Of a stretch of DNA of 64,000 bases, positions 9,702 to 19,392 are shown in pieces. Source of the stretch: Anaerolineae bacterium (lineage in GTDB: Bacteria; Chloroflexota; Anaerolineae; Aggregatilineales; Phototrophicaceae); assembly GCA_023382675.1 (NCBI GenBank), contig JAHDWN010000004.1, positions 94,750 to 158,749 on the forward strand, in the 5' to 3' direction. Position 1 is the first letter of the stretch; every line of letters begins with the position of its first letter. The notes under the pieces are model-generated. The model was not told the DNA's origin. It searched no databases and saw only the letters and a program-made list of their open reading frames with translations. Position numbers and translations under genes: made by a program.

Positions 9702-9983
9702 CTACGTGTCGGATGGATCAGCCATGTGCTGTGGCGCTTCAGGATTCAGATCCTCTTCCAGTGTGCCCATTTCTTCAAAGAGTTTCAGCGTTTCCAGGGC
9801 AGACTCTTCATCCAGCCGAGTGATCGCAAACCCGACGTGTACGATGGTGTAATCGCCGATTTCCGCTTCCGGCACGTATTCCAGACAGACTTCTTTGACG
9901 ATACCGCCAAAATTGACCTTGCCCATGCGCGCGCCATTGTCATCGTAGATCTCGGTGATTTTTCCAGGGATACCCAGGCACAT
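9702..9983 (-). CDS. hypC: Hydrogenase maturation chaperone HypC
   Basis: A 93-residue HypC/HybG-family protein beginning MCLGIPGKI. After removal of Met1, Cys2 binds the iron during cofactor assembly with HypD and then delivers it to the hydrogenase large subunit. The C-terminal half (ITRLDEESALETLKLFEEM) is the usual helix. It is about 10-15 residues longer than the shortest homologues because of an acidic, Pro-rich tail. An AGGA-type ribosome binding site precedes the ATG. It lies between hypF and hypD. Confidence 0.95.
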   Translation of the reverse strand: MCLGIPGKITEIYDDNGARMGKVNFGGIVKEVCLEYVPEAEIGDYTIVHVGFAITRLDEESALETLKLFEEMGTLEEDLNPEAPQHMADPSDT

Positions 9984-10000
9984 AATCTAATCCTGTCTCT

Positions 10001-12340
10001 TTATCGTCGTGATTCAAGCTGTCGGCAGCCGATGATCGCCTGACCGAGCGCCAGCCCGCCATCGTTGGCGGGGACGGTCTTGTGAGTGTGTACTGAAAAG
10101 CCGCCCGACCGCAAGCGCTGTACAGTGGCATCCAGCAGATGCACATTCTGAAACACACCACCGCTGAGTGCAACCACGCTCAGGCCTGTTTCCTCTCGCA
10201 GCAGGGCGCACAACCGGGCGATCACGTCGGCGACTGCGGCATGAAAGCGCGCGGCCATGATCGCCGGCGGCGTGCACTGAAGCAGATCGTCAACCACGGC
10301 GGCGATGACCGGCACGGGATCGATGAGTCGCCCGTCGCCGTCGTTGTGGAGGGCGAAGGTGTAACCGTCTTCATCAGAAGCGTCCCCAAGCGGCGGCAGC
10401 AACCCCTCAAGCTCGATGGCGGCCTGCGCTTCATAGGTGATCGTCTGGCGCAGACCGATCAACGCCGCCACCGCATCGAACAAGCGCCCCATGCTGCTCG
10501 ACGACACGGTTTTGAAGCCGGTCTCGAACTGGCGGCGCAGGACGCGCTGTTCCGTCTCGGAGCAGGCCGCCACCGGTGCGAGCGCGTCGTCCCAGGCGAC
10601 ACCCGCTGCCCACAGATGCGCCAGCGCCAGCCGGTAGGGTCGTTTGATCGCCGCATCGCCGCCCGGCAGCGGCACGTACTTGAGATGCGCCGCCCGCCGA
10701 AAGCCAGCGTAATCGGCGACCAGCACCTCGCCGCCCCAGATCGCACCATCCGTGCCATAGCCCGTGCCGTCAAAACAGACGCCGATGACTGGCTGCGTCC
10801 CGTCCAGTTGATGCTCGGCCATCGCCCCGGCGATGTGCGCGTGATGATGCTGCACACGCAGGAGCGGGATATCACGCGCCGCCGCATACTTCGCCGCCCA
10901 ATCGGTCGTCATGTAGCCTGGATGCAGATCGCAGACAACGGCCTCCGGTTCGGCGTGGTAGAGCGAACACAGATGATCGACCGCGCGCCCGTAGGCGTCC
11001 AGCGTCTCCAGATTCTCCATGTCGCCGATATGCTGGCTCATGAAGGCGTAGTGATCCTGCGTCAGGCAGAAGGTGTTCTTGAGTTCGCCGCCCGTCGCCA
11101 GCAATGTCTTGACCTCGAACGGCAGCCGCACGGGGAATGGCGTATACCCCCGCGAGCGGCGCACCGGCAGTTCGTGCCCTTCATAGATGCGCACGACCGA
11201 GTCATCACAGCGAGCCTGGATCGGGCGGTCGTGGAACAGGAAAGCATCGACCAGCGGCGTCAGCGCGGCCAACGCAGCCTCGTTATCCTTGACGATGGGT
11301 TCATCGCTGTAGTTGCCTGAGGTCATGACCAGCGGCGTATCGTCGATCAGCAGGTAGTGAAGCGGCGTATACGGCAGCATGACGCCAACGTAGGCGTTGC
11401 CGGGCGCGACCAGAGCCGATAGAGCGCTGCCAGGGTGTTTGCGCAGCAGCAAGATAGGCCGCTCGCGGCTGGTCAGCAGTTGCGCTTCGTCGTCGCTGAC
11501 GAACGCGATCTGCCGCGCCGCGTCGAGATCACGCGCCATAATCGCGAAGGGTTTGTCGACACGGCCTTTGCGTTCCCGCAGGCGCATAACCGCGTCGTCG
11601 CGGGTGGCAGCGCAAGCCAGATGAAAACCGCCCAGCCCTTTGACGGCGACGATCTTGCCGTCCGCAAGCGCCGCTTTTGCCGCAGCGATGGCGTCCGCGC
11701 CGCGCGTATCCGTGGGCGCTGCGTCGGCCTGTGTCGAACCTGCGAGCGTGTACCAAACCTGCGGGCCACAAACAGGGCACGCATTCGGCTGGGCATGGAA
11801 GCGCCGGTTGCTCGGATCGTGATATTCCGCTGCGCAGTCCGGACACATGGCGAAGCTAGCCATCGTCGTGGCTGCGCGGTCGTAGGGGAGCTGCTCGATG
11901 ATCGAGAAGCGTGGCCCGCAGTTGGTGCAGTTGATGAATGGGTAGTGATAGCGCCGGTCGGACGGATCGAATAATTCGCGCAGGCAGTCGTCGCAGATGG
12001 CGAGATCAGGCGGGATGAGCGCGCTCACAACCGCCTGCGCTTCGCTTTCGACGATAATAAAGCTCATCCCGCCGGTTGCCTCCAGCGGTTCGACCGTCAC
12101 CGCCTCGATGCGCGCGAGCGGCGGCGCTTGCTCAACCAGCGCCGTCTGGAACGCAGTTAGCGCGTCGGAGTCGCCCTCGATCTCGATGAAGACACCCGCG
12201 CCGTTGTTGCCAACATGCCCGCCAAGCCGGTAGCGCTGCGCCAGGCCGTAAACGAAGGGGCGGAAACCAACACCCTGCACAATCCCGCGAACGAGCAGGC
12301 GAACACGCCGCCGCTCCGCCGTTGCAGCCGGTGTGTCCAC
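10001..12340 (-). CDS. hypF: Carbamoyltransferase HypF
   Basis: A protein of about 779 residues with the HypF domain order. An acylphosphatase domain (VRGIVQGVGFRPFVY, residues 15-100) is followed by two zinc-finger pairs (CDDCLRELFD, CTNCGPRF, CPDCAAEY, CPVCGPQ), a YrdC-like domain, and a Kae1-like domain with RVQHHHAHIAGAMAEH. It uses carbamoyl phosphate and ATP to carbamoylate the C-terminal Cys of HypE. An ATG at 12370 is in frame, but GTG at 12340 has an excellent GGAGG 7 nt upstream and gives the usual short lead into the acylphosphatase domain, so I prefer it. It starts downstream of hypB in the same operon. Confidence 0.94.
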   Translation of the reverse strand: MDTPAATAERRRVRLLVRGIVQGVGFRPFVYGLAQRYRLGGHVGNNGAGVFIEIEGDSDALTAFQTALVEQAPPLARIEAVTVEPLEATGGMSFIIVESEAQAVVSALIPPDLAICDDCLRELFDPSDRRYHYPFINCTNCGPRFSIIEQLPYDRAATTMASFAMCPDCAAEYHDPSNRRFHAQPNACPVCGPQVWYTLAGSTQADAAPTDTRGADAIAAAKAALADGKIVAVKGLGGFHLACAATRDDAVMRLRERKGRVDKPFAIMARDLDAARQIAFVSDDEAQLLTSRERPILLLRKHPGSALSALVAPGNAYVGVMLPYTPLHYLLIDDTPLVMTSGNYSDEPIVKDNEAALAALTPLVDAFLFHDRPIQARCDDSVVRIYEGHELPVRRSRGYTPFPVRLPFEVKTLLATGGELKNTFCLTQDHYAFMSQHIGDMENLETLDAYGRAVDHLCSLYHAEPEAVVCDLHPGYMTTDWAAKYAAARDIPLLRVQHHHAHIAGAMAEHQLDGTQPVIGVCFDGTGYGTDGAIWGGEVLVADYAGFRRAAHLKYVPLPGGDAAIKRPYRLALAHLWAAGVAWDDALAPVAACSETEQRVLRRQFETGFKTVSSSSMGRLFDAVAALIGLRQTITYEAQAAIELEGLLPPLGDASDEDGYTFALHNDGDGRLIDPVPVIAAVVDDLLQCTPPAIMAARFHAAVADVIARLCALLREETGLSVVALSGGVFQNVHLLDATVQRLRSGGFSVHTHKTVPANDGGLALGQAIIGCRQLESRR

Positions 12341-12378
12341 GTGATTGCCTCCCCCCCGCTCAAACGTCATGATCTCCG

Positions 12379-13080
12379 CTAGCTCGACTCAACCTGCGGC
12401 GTCGGCGTGTGCAGCATCTCGCGCCGCTCCGCCAGATAGTCAAGCCAATCCGTCACTCCTTGCCCGGTCTTGGCCGAGGTCTCGAAGATCGTCATCCCCG
12501 GACGGACGGCCTGCACGTTTGCGTAGGCGGCTGCGCGGTCGAATTCCACAGCCTCGGCAATGTCGATCTTAGTGATCAGCGTGACATCGGACGAGTTGAA
12601 CATGGTCGGATATTTGAGCGGTTTGTCTTCGCCCTCAGTGACAGACAGCATGACCGCGCGCAGGTGCTCGCCCAGATCATAGCTGGCCGGGCAAACGAGA
12701 TTGCCGACGTTCTCGATAAACAGGTACTCTAGCCCTTTAAGCTCGATCCCCCACTCCGCCAGATGCGCAGCAATCATGTCCGCTTCGAGGTGGCAGTTGC
12801 CGCCGGTTTCAATCTGATGAACGGGCGCGCCGCTGCGTGCCAGGCGTTGAGCGTCATTATCGGTCGCCAGATCGCCGACCAGCGCGGCGGCATGATGCCC
12901 AGCCTCGCGCAGGCGGCGCAGCATGACTTCCAGCAGCGCTGTTTTCCCGGCCCCAGGACTGGAGACGAGATTGGCGACATAGACCCCGGCTCCGTTAAAA
13001 CGCGCGCGCAGCTGCTGTGCCAGCAGGTCGTTCTTCTCCAGCACGCCACGCCGGATCTCAAGAATACGCGGGTTGTTCAT
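12379..13080 (-). CDS. hypB: Hydrogenase nickel-incorporation GTPase HypB
   Basis: A 233-residue SIMIBI GTPase with P-loop SSPGAGKT (residues 40-47), the metal-site region TGGNCHLEADMI, FIENVGNLVCPASYDLGE, and TKID for guanine specificity. It loads nickel into the hydrogenase large subunit with HypA. It lacks the N-terminal CxxCGC site and any His-rich nickel-storage stretch, so it is the minimal form. The frame is open further upstream, but ATG at 13080 gives the family start MNNPRILEIRR. It overlaps the end of hypA by 23 nt, suggesting translational coupling. Confidence 0.95.
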   Translation of the reverse strand: MNNPRILEIRRGVLEKNDLLAQQLRARFNGAGVYVANLVSSPGAGKTALLEVMLRRLREAGHHAAALVGDLATDNDAQRLARSGAPVHQIETGGNCHLEADMIAAHLAEWGIELKGLEYLFIENVGNLVCPASYDLGEHLRAVMLSVTEGEDKPLKYPTMFNSSDVTLITKIDIAEAVEFDRAAAYANVQAVRPGMTIFETSAKTGQGVTDWLDYLAERREMLHTPTPQVESS

Positions 13081-13423
13081 TATCAATCTCCAGCGATATG
13101 ATTTCGAGTTCTCTGCCCTGGCGAATGTCGCCGGTCGGTGTGCCGCAGTGTGGGCAGCAAAACAGTTGGATGTCCTCAAGCGCCGAAACTGCGTCGCAAG
13201 CAGGGCAGTAAACAGTGACCGGCACATCCTCGATTTCCAGCCGAGAACCCTCCAGAATGGTTTCTTTGACTGCGATGTCGTAACCAAACAGGAGGGCATC
13301 CTTTTCAACACCGGACAGCCGCCCCAGCCGCAAGTAAACGACATCGACACGCTGCGCATGAGCCTGCTCTGCCGCCTGTGAGGCTATATCGACCAGGTTA
13401 TACGCAATCGACAATTCGTGCAT
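13058..13423 (-). CDS. hypA: Hydrogenase nickel-insertion protein HypA
   Basis: A 121-residue HypA/HybF protein starting MHELSIA. His2 is the conserved nickel ligand. Two zinc-binding CxxC pairs are visible at Cys73/Cys76 and Cys90/Cys93. It partners HypB in nickel delivery. It is the first gene of the six-gene operon and overlaps hypB by 23 nt. The C-terminal tail is a little longer than typical. About 105 bp upstream separate it from the next operon; I see no clear promoter there, only a weak TATGAT on the minus strand. Confidence 0.95.
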   Translation of the reverse strand: MHELSIAYNLVDIASQAAEQAHAQRVDVVYLRLGRLSGVEKDALLFGYDIAVKETILEGSRLEIEDVPVTVYCPACDAVSALEDIQLFCCPHCGTPTGDIRQGRELEIISLEIDNEQPAYS

Positions 13424-13529
13424 GAATGCTCACGATCTCACATGATCATCGGTATTGTTATCATAGGAGATTGAAGGCCGAATCGTTCATAATGCACATC
13501 AGACGGATGGCATGACGTTCATCACCGAT

Positions 13530-15446
13530 TCAGCGTCCGGGTTGCTTTTGCCGTCCAGATTGTAGATCCAGGCTTCTGAATCTGATCGGCGCGCGTGTTC
13601 GCTGCCAATAGACAGACCACTCGATGAGCAGCAGCAGCAGGGCAATCAGCGCCAGCCAGCCCCAGAATTCATACTGCCCGATCTCCTCTTCTTCGCCGCC
13701 CGTGATTTCGATCTGCCCCAATGTCAAAGACGTCCGCGGGGTGATTTCGCTTTCCAGCGGGGCAAACAGATTGACAGAGAAGTAGGCGCGATCAATCGTC
13801 TGATTGAGATGCGTCAGATCGAGTGTATATAACCCTGGTTGCTCGGTATCGCCGAAGACAGGATTGGCTTGCAGCGGCATCTCCCGGCTCGTGCCATCGG
13901 GCAGCGTGATCCGAACACCTTGCGCATCCGCAGGCAGGCGCAAAGCCACAGGCTCGCCGACGACAAAGGCATTGCGATCAAACACGTCTTCCGGGCTGTA
14001 CCATTCCAGCAGCGAGGTCATCAAGATCGGGAAGGTGATTTGCAGCGGCAAATCGCTCTCGTGAAGATCGAACGGCAGGATGGCGATCTGGCGTCCGTCC
14101 GCCTCGCCTGCCAGCAAAAGCGCGCCGCCTTCTGCGCTGATCAATGGCTCTGCCCAGTCCGCTTCGATCTGCCGGAAGCGCAGGATGTTCACCGCATCGA
14201 AATCGACAAACGTCATCCGCGGGTCATCGCGACGCACATGAATACCGCTGGTCTGGTCGGTGAATTCGCCTAACGTGAACACCGAGCTGCTGCTGGGAGG
14301 ATTCACGATCAGCAGGTCGTTCTGCGGCAACGTGTTCGGCAGCCAGCCATCGAGAATCACCAGGTCAAAATCACCGGCGGGCAGCCCAATATCTGGACTC
14401 CCCTGGAAAATGCGCACACCGGGCAAGCTGCGCAGAACCTGTTCCAGGAAGCGGTTGCCCGTTGACATCAGGAGGACATTCCGCGTCCCCAGGCCGGGCG
14501 CAACTGCATACGCCGCATTATCCTCCGCCAGATAATCGACAAACGAGGAGCCAGTGGGAGATGTCAACGCGGCCTGAAGCGTGTCGTAATTCTCCGGTAG
14601 TGCTGAGGATACAACCGGTAGTTTGCCACGTGCAGGGATCGTGTAGCGTTCGGCACTGAAGAGCGCGCCATCGACACTGAGCGAGAAGATCGTGTCGGCG
14701 TCGGTGCTGCTGTAGTTGGTGATCTCGGCAAACAGCTCCGGGTTCTGCCCTGGCAGTCCGCGCGCAGCCAGGGCCGTGATCGCCAGGTTAGCATCCGAGC
14801 GCCCCACGGAGACAAACTCGATGTCGCCGGGAATCGGTGGGAATTCCGACGCCGCACCGATGCCACCATCGCCAATGATGAGCACGTTGAAGTTGTCTGC
14901 GCTCGCGCCGCCCGCCGCTGCCAGCGTGAGCGCCGCCGTCCAATCGGCCAGGGCATTCGACGGCTGTGCCGTATTGATGGCGTTATGCAGAACTGCCGAG
15001 TCAGCAGTATAACCGGTAAGCACTTCGGGCACGTCGGCCACACGGATCACCGTCATCTGGTCGCCCGCGTTCATCGTGTCGATGATGTCGTTGGCGATCC
15101 GCTGCGCCGCAGCAAAGCGCGATCCGCTGTCGGTATCGGTGGCATTCATACTGGCGGATGCGTCAAGCAGCAGGGCGATCTGGCCGGTGGTGACGGCGGG
15201 CACGTTGATATAAGGCCGTGCCAATGCAAAGGCCAACAACGCCAACAGCAGCAGTTGGAGCAGGAGCAGCAAATTGCGCCGCAATTTCTGCCAGGGTGTA
15301 TTCGCCTCGCGGTCGCGCACGATCTGCTGCCATAGATAGGTGCTGCTGACGCTGGTTTCACGGCGGCGCAGCCTCAGCATATACAGCAGAACGATGGGAA
15401 TGGCGAGCAGCCCGACAAGCAAAGCCAGCGGCGTCAAAAACGACAT
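13530..15446 (-). CDS. BatA-like von Willebrand factor A membrane protein
   Basis: A 638-residue protein whose N-terminus (FLTPLALLVGLLAIPIVLLYMLRLRRRE) is the BatA-type membrane anchor, followed by a second helix near residues 58-76. A VWA domain with the metal-binding LLDASASMN (DxSxS) begins near residue 88. The C-terminus has a last helix near residues 600-620 (WLALIALLLLLIEWSVYW). The middle region resembles the glutamine-amidotransferase-like domain of BatA/YfbK-type proteins. Most of the protein would face outside. It is encoded 70 bp after a DUF58 gene, its usual partner. MoxR-DUF58-VWA modules are linked to envelope integrity and protein-complex assembly, but the substrate here is unknown. 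Confidence 0.82.
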   Translation of the reverse strand: MSFLTPLALLVGLLAIPIVLLYMLRLRRRETSVSSTYLWQQIVRDREANTPWQKLRRNLLLLLQLLLLALLAFALARPYINVPAVTTGQIALLLDASASMNATDTDSGSRFAAAQRIANDIIDTMNAGDQMTVIRVADVPEVLTGYTADSAVLHNAINTAQPSNALADWTAALTLAAAGGASADNFNVLIIGDGGIGAASEFPPIPGDIEFVSVGRSDANLAITALAARGLPGQNPELFAEITNYSSTDADTIFSLSVDGALFSAERYTIPARGKLPVVSSALPENYDTLQAALTSPTGSSFVDYLAEDNAAYAVAPGLGTRNVLLMSTGNRFLEQVLRSLPGVRIFQGSPDIGLPAGDFDLVILDGWLPNTLPQNDLLIVNPPSSSSVFTLGEFTDQTSGIHVRRDDPRMTFVDFDAVNILRFRQIEADWAEPLISAEGGALLLAGEADGRQIAILPFDLHESDLPLQITFPILMTSLLEWYSPEDVFDRNAFVVGEPVALRLPADAQGVRITLPDGTSREMPLQANPVFGDTEQPGLYTLDLTHLNQTIDRAYFSVNLFAPLESEITPRTSLTLGQIEITGGEEEEIGQYEFWGWLALIALLLLLIEWSVYWQRTRAPIRFRSLDLQSGRQKQPGR

Positions 15447-15516
15447 CGCGCCTCCTCAACCCGCATACACCCACAATCGACGGATCGATCACACGTCATA
15501 GATGGTTGTTTCAATC

Positions 15517-16422
15517 TCATTTGACGACACCAAAGCGACGTAAATCGTAGAGAATCACTTTCTCCCAGGGTGTGCTGGTCGGCGCAAATACATAATGGAC
15601 ACCACGCCGAGCGCAATCCATCCGAATGCCATCACGCCACTCGGTCATCCGGCGCATGTAGAGATCGCGCATCGCCCCATCCAGACTGACTTCCTGCCCC
15701 GCACCCGTTTCAACGTCGATCAGGCGTAGATCGCCCGCCATCGGTGGTTCGATCTCATCTGGAGACAGCACATGGACGACAGCGACTTCGCAGCCCTTGC
15801 TCAGAAAAGCAGTGATACCGTCGAGGTAGCCCTGGGGCGAGAACATATCACTGATCAGAACCACCAGGCCAGGCCGACTGGTACGCAGCGCATATCTTTT
15901 CAGCATACTGTTGAGATCGGTTGCGCCGCGCGCTTCCAGTCCGCCGACGTAGCGCATCATCGGCACCCCGAAACCACGCCCGCGCGCCGGGCCAAAGCTG
16001 CTGAGCTGATCGCCATTGATGGCGGCCATCATCAGCCGGTCATTCGTCACGAGCGAGATGTAGGCCAGCCCGGCGAATAAGCGGCGCGCATAGAGGAACT
16101 TCTGGTGCTGCGGGTCGCCACCTTCCGAAGACCAATCCATGCTGGCAGAACCATCGAGCAGGAGATACACCGCCAGATCTTCTTCGTCTTCATAAAGCTT
16201 GGTCAGCGGACGATCCGCCCGCGCATAGATATTCCAATCCACGCGGCGGAGGTCATCGCCCGGCACATAGCTGCGATAGTCGGCAAACTCAATGCTCGTA
16301 CCCCGTTTGTTCGACCGGCGCTCGCCCTTGATCGCGCCTGCGCGCACCTGCGAGGCGCGCAAAATAAGCTGCTCAAGTTTGCGCTGTGTGGACTCGTCAA
16401 ACAGTTGTATCGAGTCAGCCAT
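15517..16422 (-). CDS. DUF58 domain-containing protein
   Basis: A 301-residue cytoplasmic protein with the DUF58 core GTSIEFADYRSYVPGDDLRRVDWNIYARADRP (about residues 38-70) and a degenerate VWA fold with LLLDGSASMDW. DUF58 proteins normally work with a MoxR AAA+ ATPase and BatA-like VWA proteins. Here the BatA-like gene follows directly but moxR is not adjacent; a MoxR gene lies at 35.4 kb. An ATG at 16476 is in frame, but 16422 (MADSIQLF) follows AGGGGAG and is preferred. It lacks the N-terminal transmembrane helices seen in longer DUF58 proteins. Confidence 0.85.
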   Translation of the reverse strand: MADSIQLFDESTQRKLEQLILRASQVRAGAIKGERRSNKRGTSIEFADYRSYVPGDDLRRVDWNIYARADRPLTKLYEDEEDLAVYLLLDGSASMDWSSEGGDPQHQKFLYARRLFAGLAYISLVTNDRLMMAAINGDQLSSFGPARGRGFGVPMMRYVGGLEARGATDLNSMLKRYALRTSRPGLVVLISDMFSPQGYLDGITAFLSKGCEVAVVHVLSPDEIEPPMAGDLRLIDVETGAGQEVSLDGAMRDLYMRRMTEWRDGIRMDCARRGVHYVFAPTSTPWEKVILYDLRRFGVVK

Positions 16423-16545
16423 GGCAGGGTGATCTCCCCTATCGTCTGCAGACAGCATCAATATAGCACACGACAACTTCCAGAGGTATTCGCGCGGTCA
16501 TCAATGCTGTGGATCGTACTTCAGCCGCAGCGGCATGGTTCAAGA

Positions 16546-16579
16546 TCAGGGTAAGTCAAAAGTTTGAGACTCACCCTGA
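16546..16579 (-). terminator. Hairpin downstream of glgC
   Basis: TCAGGGT at 16546-16552 pairs with ACCCTGA at 16573-16579, extended inward by AGTC/GACT across one mismatch, with a 10-nt A/T-rich loop. It lies just past the glgC stop on the minus strand. The following T-run is poor, so it may be an inefficient or processing hairpin rather than a strong terminator. Confidence 0.45.
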
Positions 16580-16584
16580 TGAGA

Positions 16585-17847
16585 TCACTTTTTCCTGTTG
16601 TAGCCAATGGTGGCGTTGTTCGGCACAGTTTTATCTGGGTAAGCGGCAAAGTCTTTTTCACGCAGATCGGTACCCAGAATCGCGCCGTGTCCAACACGAA
16701 ATCCTGGCGGAACGTGAGCATTCTTGCCGACGCAGGTAATGCCAAACTCTCCCATCTCGCTGATTTCACCGAGGTGTGCCCCGGCACCGATCACGGCGAT
16801 CTTATCGATGATGCACCGTTCCAGCACTGCATCCGCTTCAATGTAGGCGTCGGTCAATATGACCGAGTCCCGAACGATGGCGTTTGGTCCGACCACTACA
16901 CCCGGCGATAAGACAGAGTTTTCGATCGTTGCGCCTTCATGAACGACGGTGCCATTCGTCACCATGCTGTTACGCACAGTTGCCCCGGCATGAATGTGCG
17001 CAGGTGGACGTTCTTCACTCTGGGTATGAACAATCCAGGTCCTGTCATTCAAGTTCAGCGAGGGTGGTGACTTGAGCAGATCCATGTGCGCTTCCCAAAA
17101 CGCTTCGACGGTTCCTACGTCGATCCAGTAACCGCCATAGGGAAACGCATAGATGGGCATCTTTTCGCGAACCATCCGCGGCAGAATATCTTTGCCGAAA
17201 TCGTGGTTTGAATTCGTCAACTCGCGATCTTCGCTCAGTAACTTCTCCAGCGCCGCATAATTGAAGATGTAGACACCCATGTTCGCCAGATTGCTGGGCG
17301 GTTTCTCCGGCTTTTCGAGGAAGCCTAGAACGCGATAATCCTCATCCGTATCGACAATGCCGTAGCGATTGGCTTCATCCATAGGCACACGGATGACACA
17401 GATCGTTGCTTCTGCCTGTTTTTCGCGATGGAACTGGAGCAGGACTTCGTAGTCCATCTGGTAGATGTGATCGCCAGACAGGATCAGGACATACTCAGGA
17501 CGCCCCCGGCGGATGAAGTTGAGGTTCTGCGTTACCGCATCCGCAGTGCCCATATACCAGTCGGTATCGTAGCGTCCTTTGTATGGCTGGAGCAACTGGA
17601 CTCCCCCGGTGAAAGACCGATCCAGATCCCAGGGACGTCCACGGCCAATATGATCGTTGAGGCTGTGTGGACGATACTGCGTCAGTATCAGCACATCGTT
17701 TATGCCAGAATTGACACAATTGCTCAAAACAAAATCGATAATCCGATATTTCCCGGCAAACGGGACAGCAGGCTTGGCGCGCTTCGCTGTGAGCGTTGCC
17801 AAACGTGTCCCTTCCCCACCTGCCAATATCACCGCTTTTACGCGCAT
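16585..17847 (-). CDS. glgC: Glucose-1-phosphate adenylyltransferase
   Basis: A 420-residue ADP-glucose pyrophosphorylase. The nucleotidyltransferase domain starts [12 protein letters not shown], followed by [27 protein letters not shown]. The sugar-phosphate site GDHIYQMDY and a C-terminal left-handed beta-helix (repeating IENSV, ATVRNS and DSVIL steps) are present. It makes ADP-glucose, the committed step of glycogen synthesis, and is usually allosterically controlled. It lies downstream of glgA and a GH57 branching enzyme on the same strand, forming a three-gene glycogen operon. Length is typical (about 400-430). Confidence 0.96.
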   Translation of the reverse strand: MRVKAVILAGGEGTRLATLTAKRAKPAVPFAGKYRIIDFVLSNCVNSGINDVLILTQYRPHSLNDHIGRGRPWDLDRSFTGGVQLLQPYKGRYDTDWYMGTADAVTQNLNFIRRGRPEYVLILSGDHIYQMDYEVLLQFHREKQAEATICVIRVPMDEANRYGIVDTDEDYRVLGFLEKPEKPPSNLANMGVYIFNYAALEKLLSEDRELTNSNHDFGKDILPRMVREKMPIYAFPYGGYWIDVGTVEAFWEAHMDLLKSPPSLNLNDRTWIVHTQSEERPPAHIHAGATVRNSMVTNGTVVHEGATIENSVLSPGVVVGPNAIVRDSVILTDAYIEADAVLERCIIDKIAVIGAGAHLGEISEMGEFGITCVGKNAHVPPGFRVGHGAILGTDLREKDFAAYPDKTVPNNATIGYNRKK

Positions 17848-17880
17848 AGGCGTGCCCTCCCTAAGAATAAGCGCATCGTA

Positions 17881-19350
17881 TCAATGACCATTGGTGCGCA
17901 GTTCGACGATCTTATCGTAGAGAGCGATGTATTCACTGGCACTGCGCTCCCACGAGAAATCCACCCGCATCGCCCGCTCTTGCATTCGTTTCCAGGCGGT
18001 GGGGTTATTGCGATACGTTTCAATTGCCCAGACCAACGTGTGAAAAACGGCATCGGCATCCTCGGCCTGAAAGACGAAGCCGGTGCCATTATCGGCGTCT
18101 TTATTGTCGAAGTTTGTTACGGTATCGGCCAATCCGCCTGTTTCTCGCACCAGCGGCAGTGCGCCATAGCGCATCGCAATCATCTGGCCAATGCCACACG
18201 GTTCGTAGTGACTGGGCATCAAAAACAGATCGCAGCCCGCGTAAATGCGATTGGCAATCGCGGCGTGAAAGCCAACAAACGTCTTGGCTTTCCAGTGAAA
18301 ATCTGAACCGAGCTGGTAGAAATCGTCGTTATACGATTTCTCGCCTGTCCCTAAACCAACGAATTGAACGTCGTAATCTTGCATCAAACGGCGCAGTGCT
18401 GGCAGCGCCAGGTCGATACCTTTCTGCCAGACAAGCCGACTTACCATGCCGATCAGCGGCACATCTTCACGAACGACTAGGCCAGCATCGACCTGGAGAC
18501 GCTGTTTGTTCGGCGCGCGCGCCTCGACAAACGTCTCGGCAGCGTAGCGCGAAGCCAACATCATATCGGCCGCAGGGTCCCATGCTGTCGTGTCGATACC
18601 ATTGAGAATGCCGTAGAGATCGAGCGTGCGCGTCCGCAGAAGTTCGTGTAAGCCATACCCCTGATAGGCAAACTGAATCTCGACTGCATAACGTGGGCTG
18701 ACAGTGGTGATGATGTCACTGTGGGCCAGTGCTGTCGCCAGCATATTGTTGGTCAGGCCGCGCGCGACCAACTCGGGGTGAGACCGTTCCGGCACGCCCA
18801 TGTTCCAGCACCAGCCGCCGCAGTTATCCCCCTGGTAGGCGATGTTGTGAATGCTCATCATCGTGCCGATATGCACCCATGATGGCGTTTTCTGGCGCTG
18901 CTCATCAATGAGAAAGGGCGTCAACCCGGTGTGCCAGTCGTTGGCATGGACGACATCCGGCAGCCAGCCTTCTCTCTGCTCCATCTCCAACATAAAGGCG
19001 ATGACCGCCTGGTTGAAGAAAATGAAGCGGGGCATGTCGAAGTTCCAGTCCCCATAGACAGCGCCCTCGTCGCCAAAAAACCAGGGCGCACGCAAAAAAT
19101 AGATCGTCACGTCATGGAGCACGGTTTCAGAAATGTCTATCTGGTAAACGCCTGTGCGATGCAGGTACGGAAATGAAAACAGGGGACGAATGTCGAACTG
19201 CTGCGTATCAATGAAGCCGTAGTGCGGCATCAGAATGCGCACATCCACGCCCAATCGATATAGCGAAACGGGCAGCGAACCCATAACATCGGCAAGCCCG
19301 CCGACCTTGGCGAAGGGATCGACCTCGGCACTGGTGAACAGGATTCTCAT
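17881..19350 (-). CDS. glgA: Glycogen synthase (ADP-glucose type)
   Basis: A 489-residue GT5 glycosyltransferase. It starts [22 protein letters not shown], in which Lys15-Val-Gly-Gly is the ADP-glucose-binding KxGG motif. Later it has the HANDWHTGL stretch, [11 protein letters not shown], and the C-terminal [18 protein letters not shown] motif with the catalytic glutamate. It elongates alpha-1,4-glucan chains. Start ATG at 19350. It is 33 bp upstream of glgC, which makes its substrate, and 42 bp downstream of the branching enzyme gene. Confidence 0.96.
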   Translation of the reverse strand: MRILFTSAEVDPFAKVGGLADVMGSLPVSLYRLGVDVRILMPHYGFIDTQQFDIRPLFSFPYLHRTGVYQIDISETVLHDVTIYFLRAPWFFGDEGAVYGDWNFDMPRFIFFNQAVIAFMLEMEQREGWLPDVVHANDWHTGLTPFLIDEQRQKTPSWVHIGTMMSIHNIAYQGDNCGGWCWNMGVPERSHPELVARGLTNNMLATALAHSDIITTVSPRYAVEIQFAYQGYGLHELLRTRTLDLYGILNGIDTTAWDPAADMMLASRYAAETFVEARAPNKQRLQVDAGLVVREDVPLIGMVSRLVWQKGIDLALPALRRLMQDYDVQFVGLGTGEKSYNDDFYQLGSDFHWKAKTFVGFHAAIANRIYAGCDLFLMPSHYEPCGIGQMIAMRYGALPLVRETGGLADTVTNFDNKDADNGTGFVFQAEDADAVFHTLVWAIETYRNNPTAWKRMQERAMRVDFSWERSASEYIALYDKIVELRTNGH

Positions 19351-19392
19351 CAGGGCGCAGCTTTCATGTTTAGAGCAAGTAGACGCATCGCA

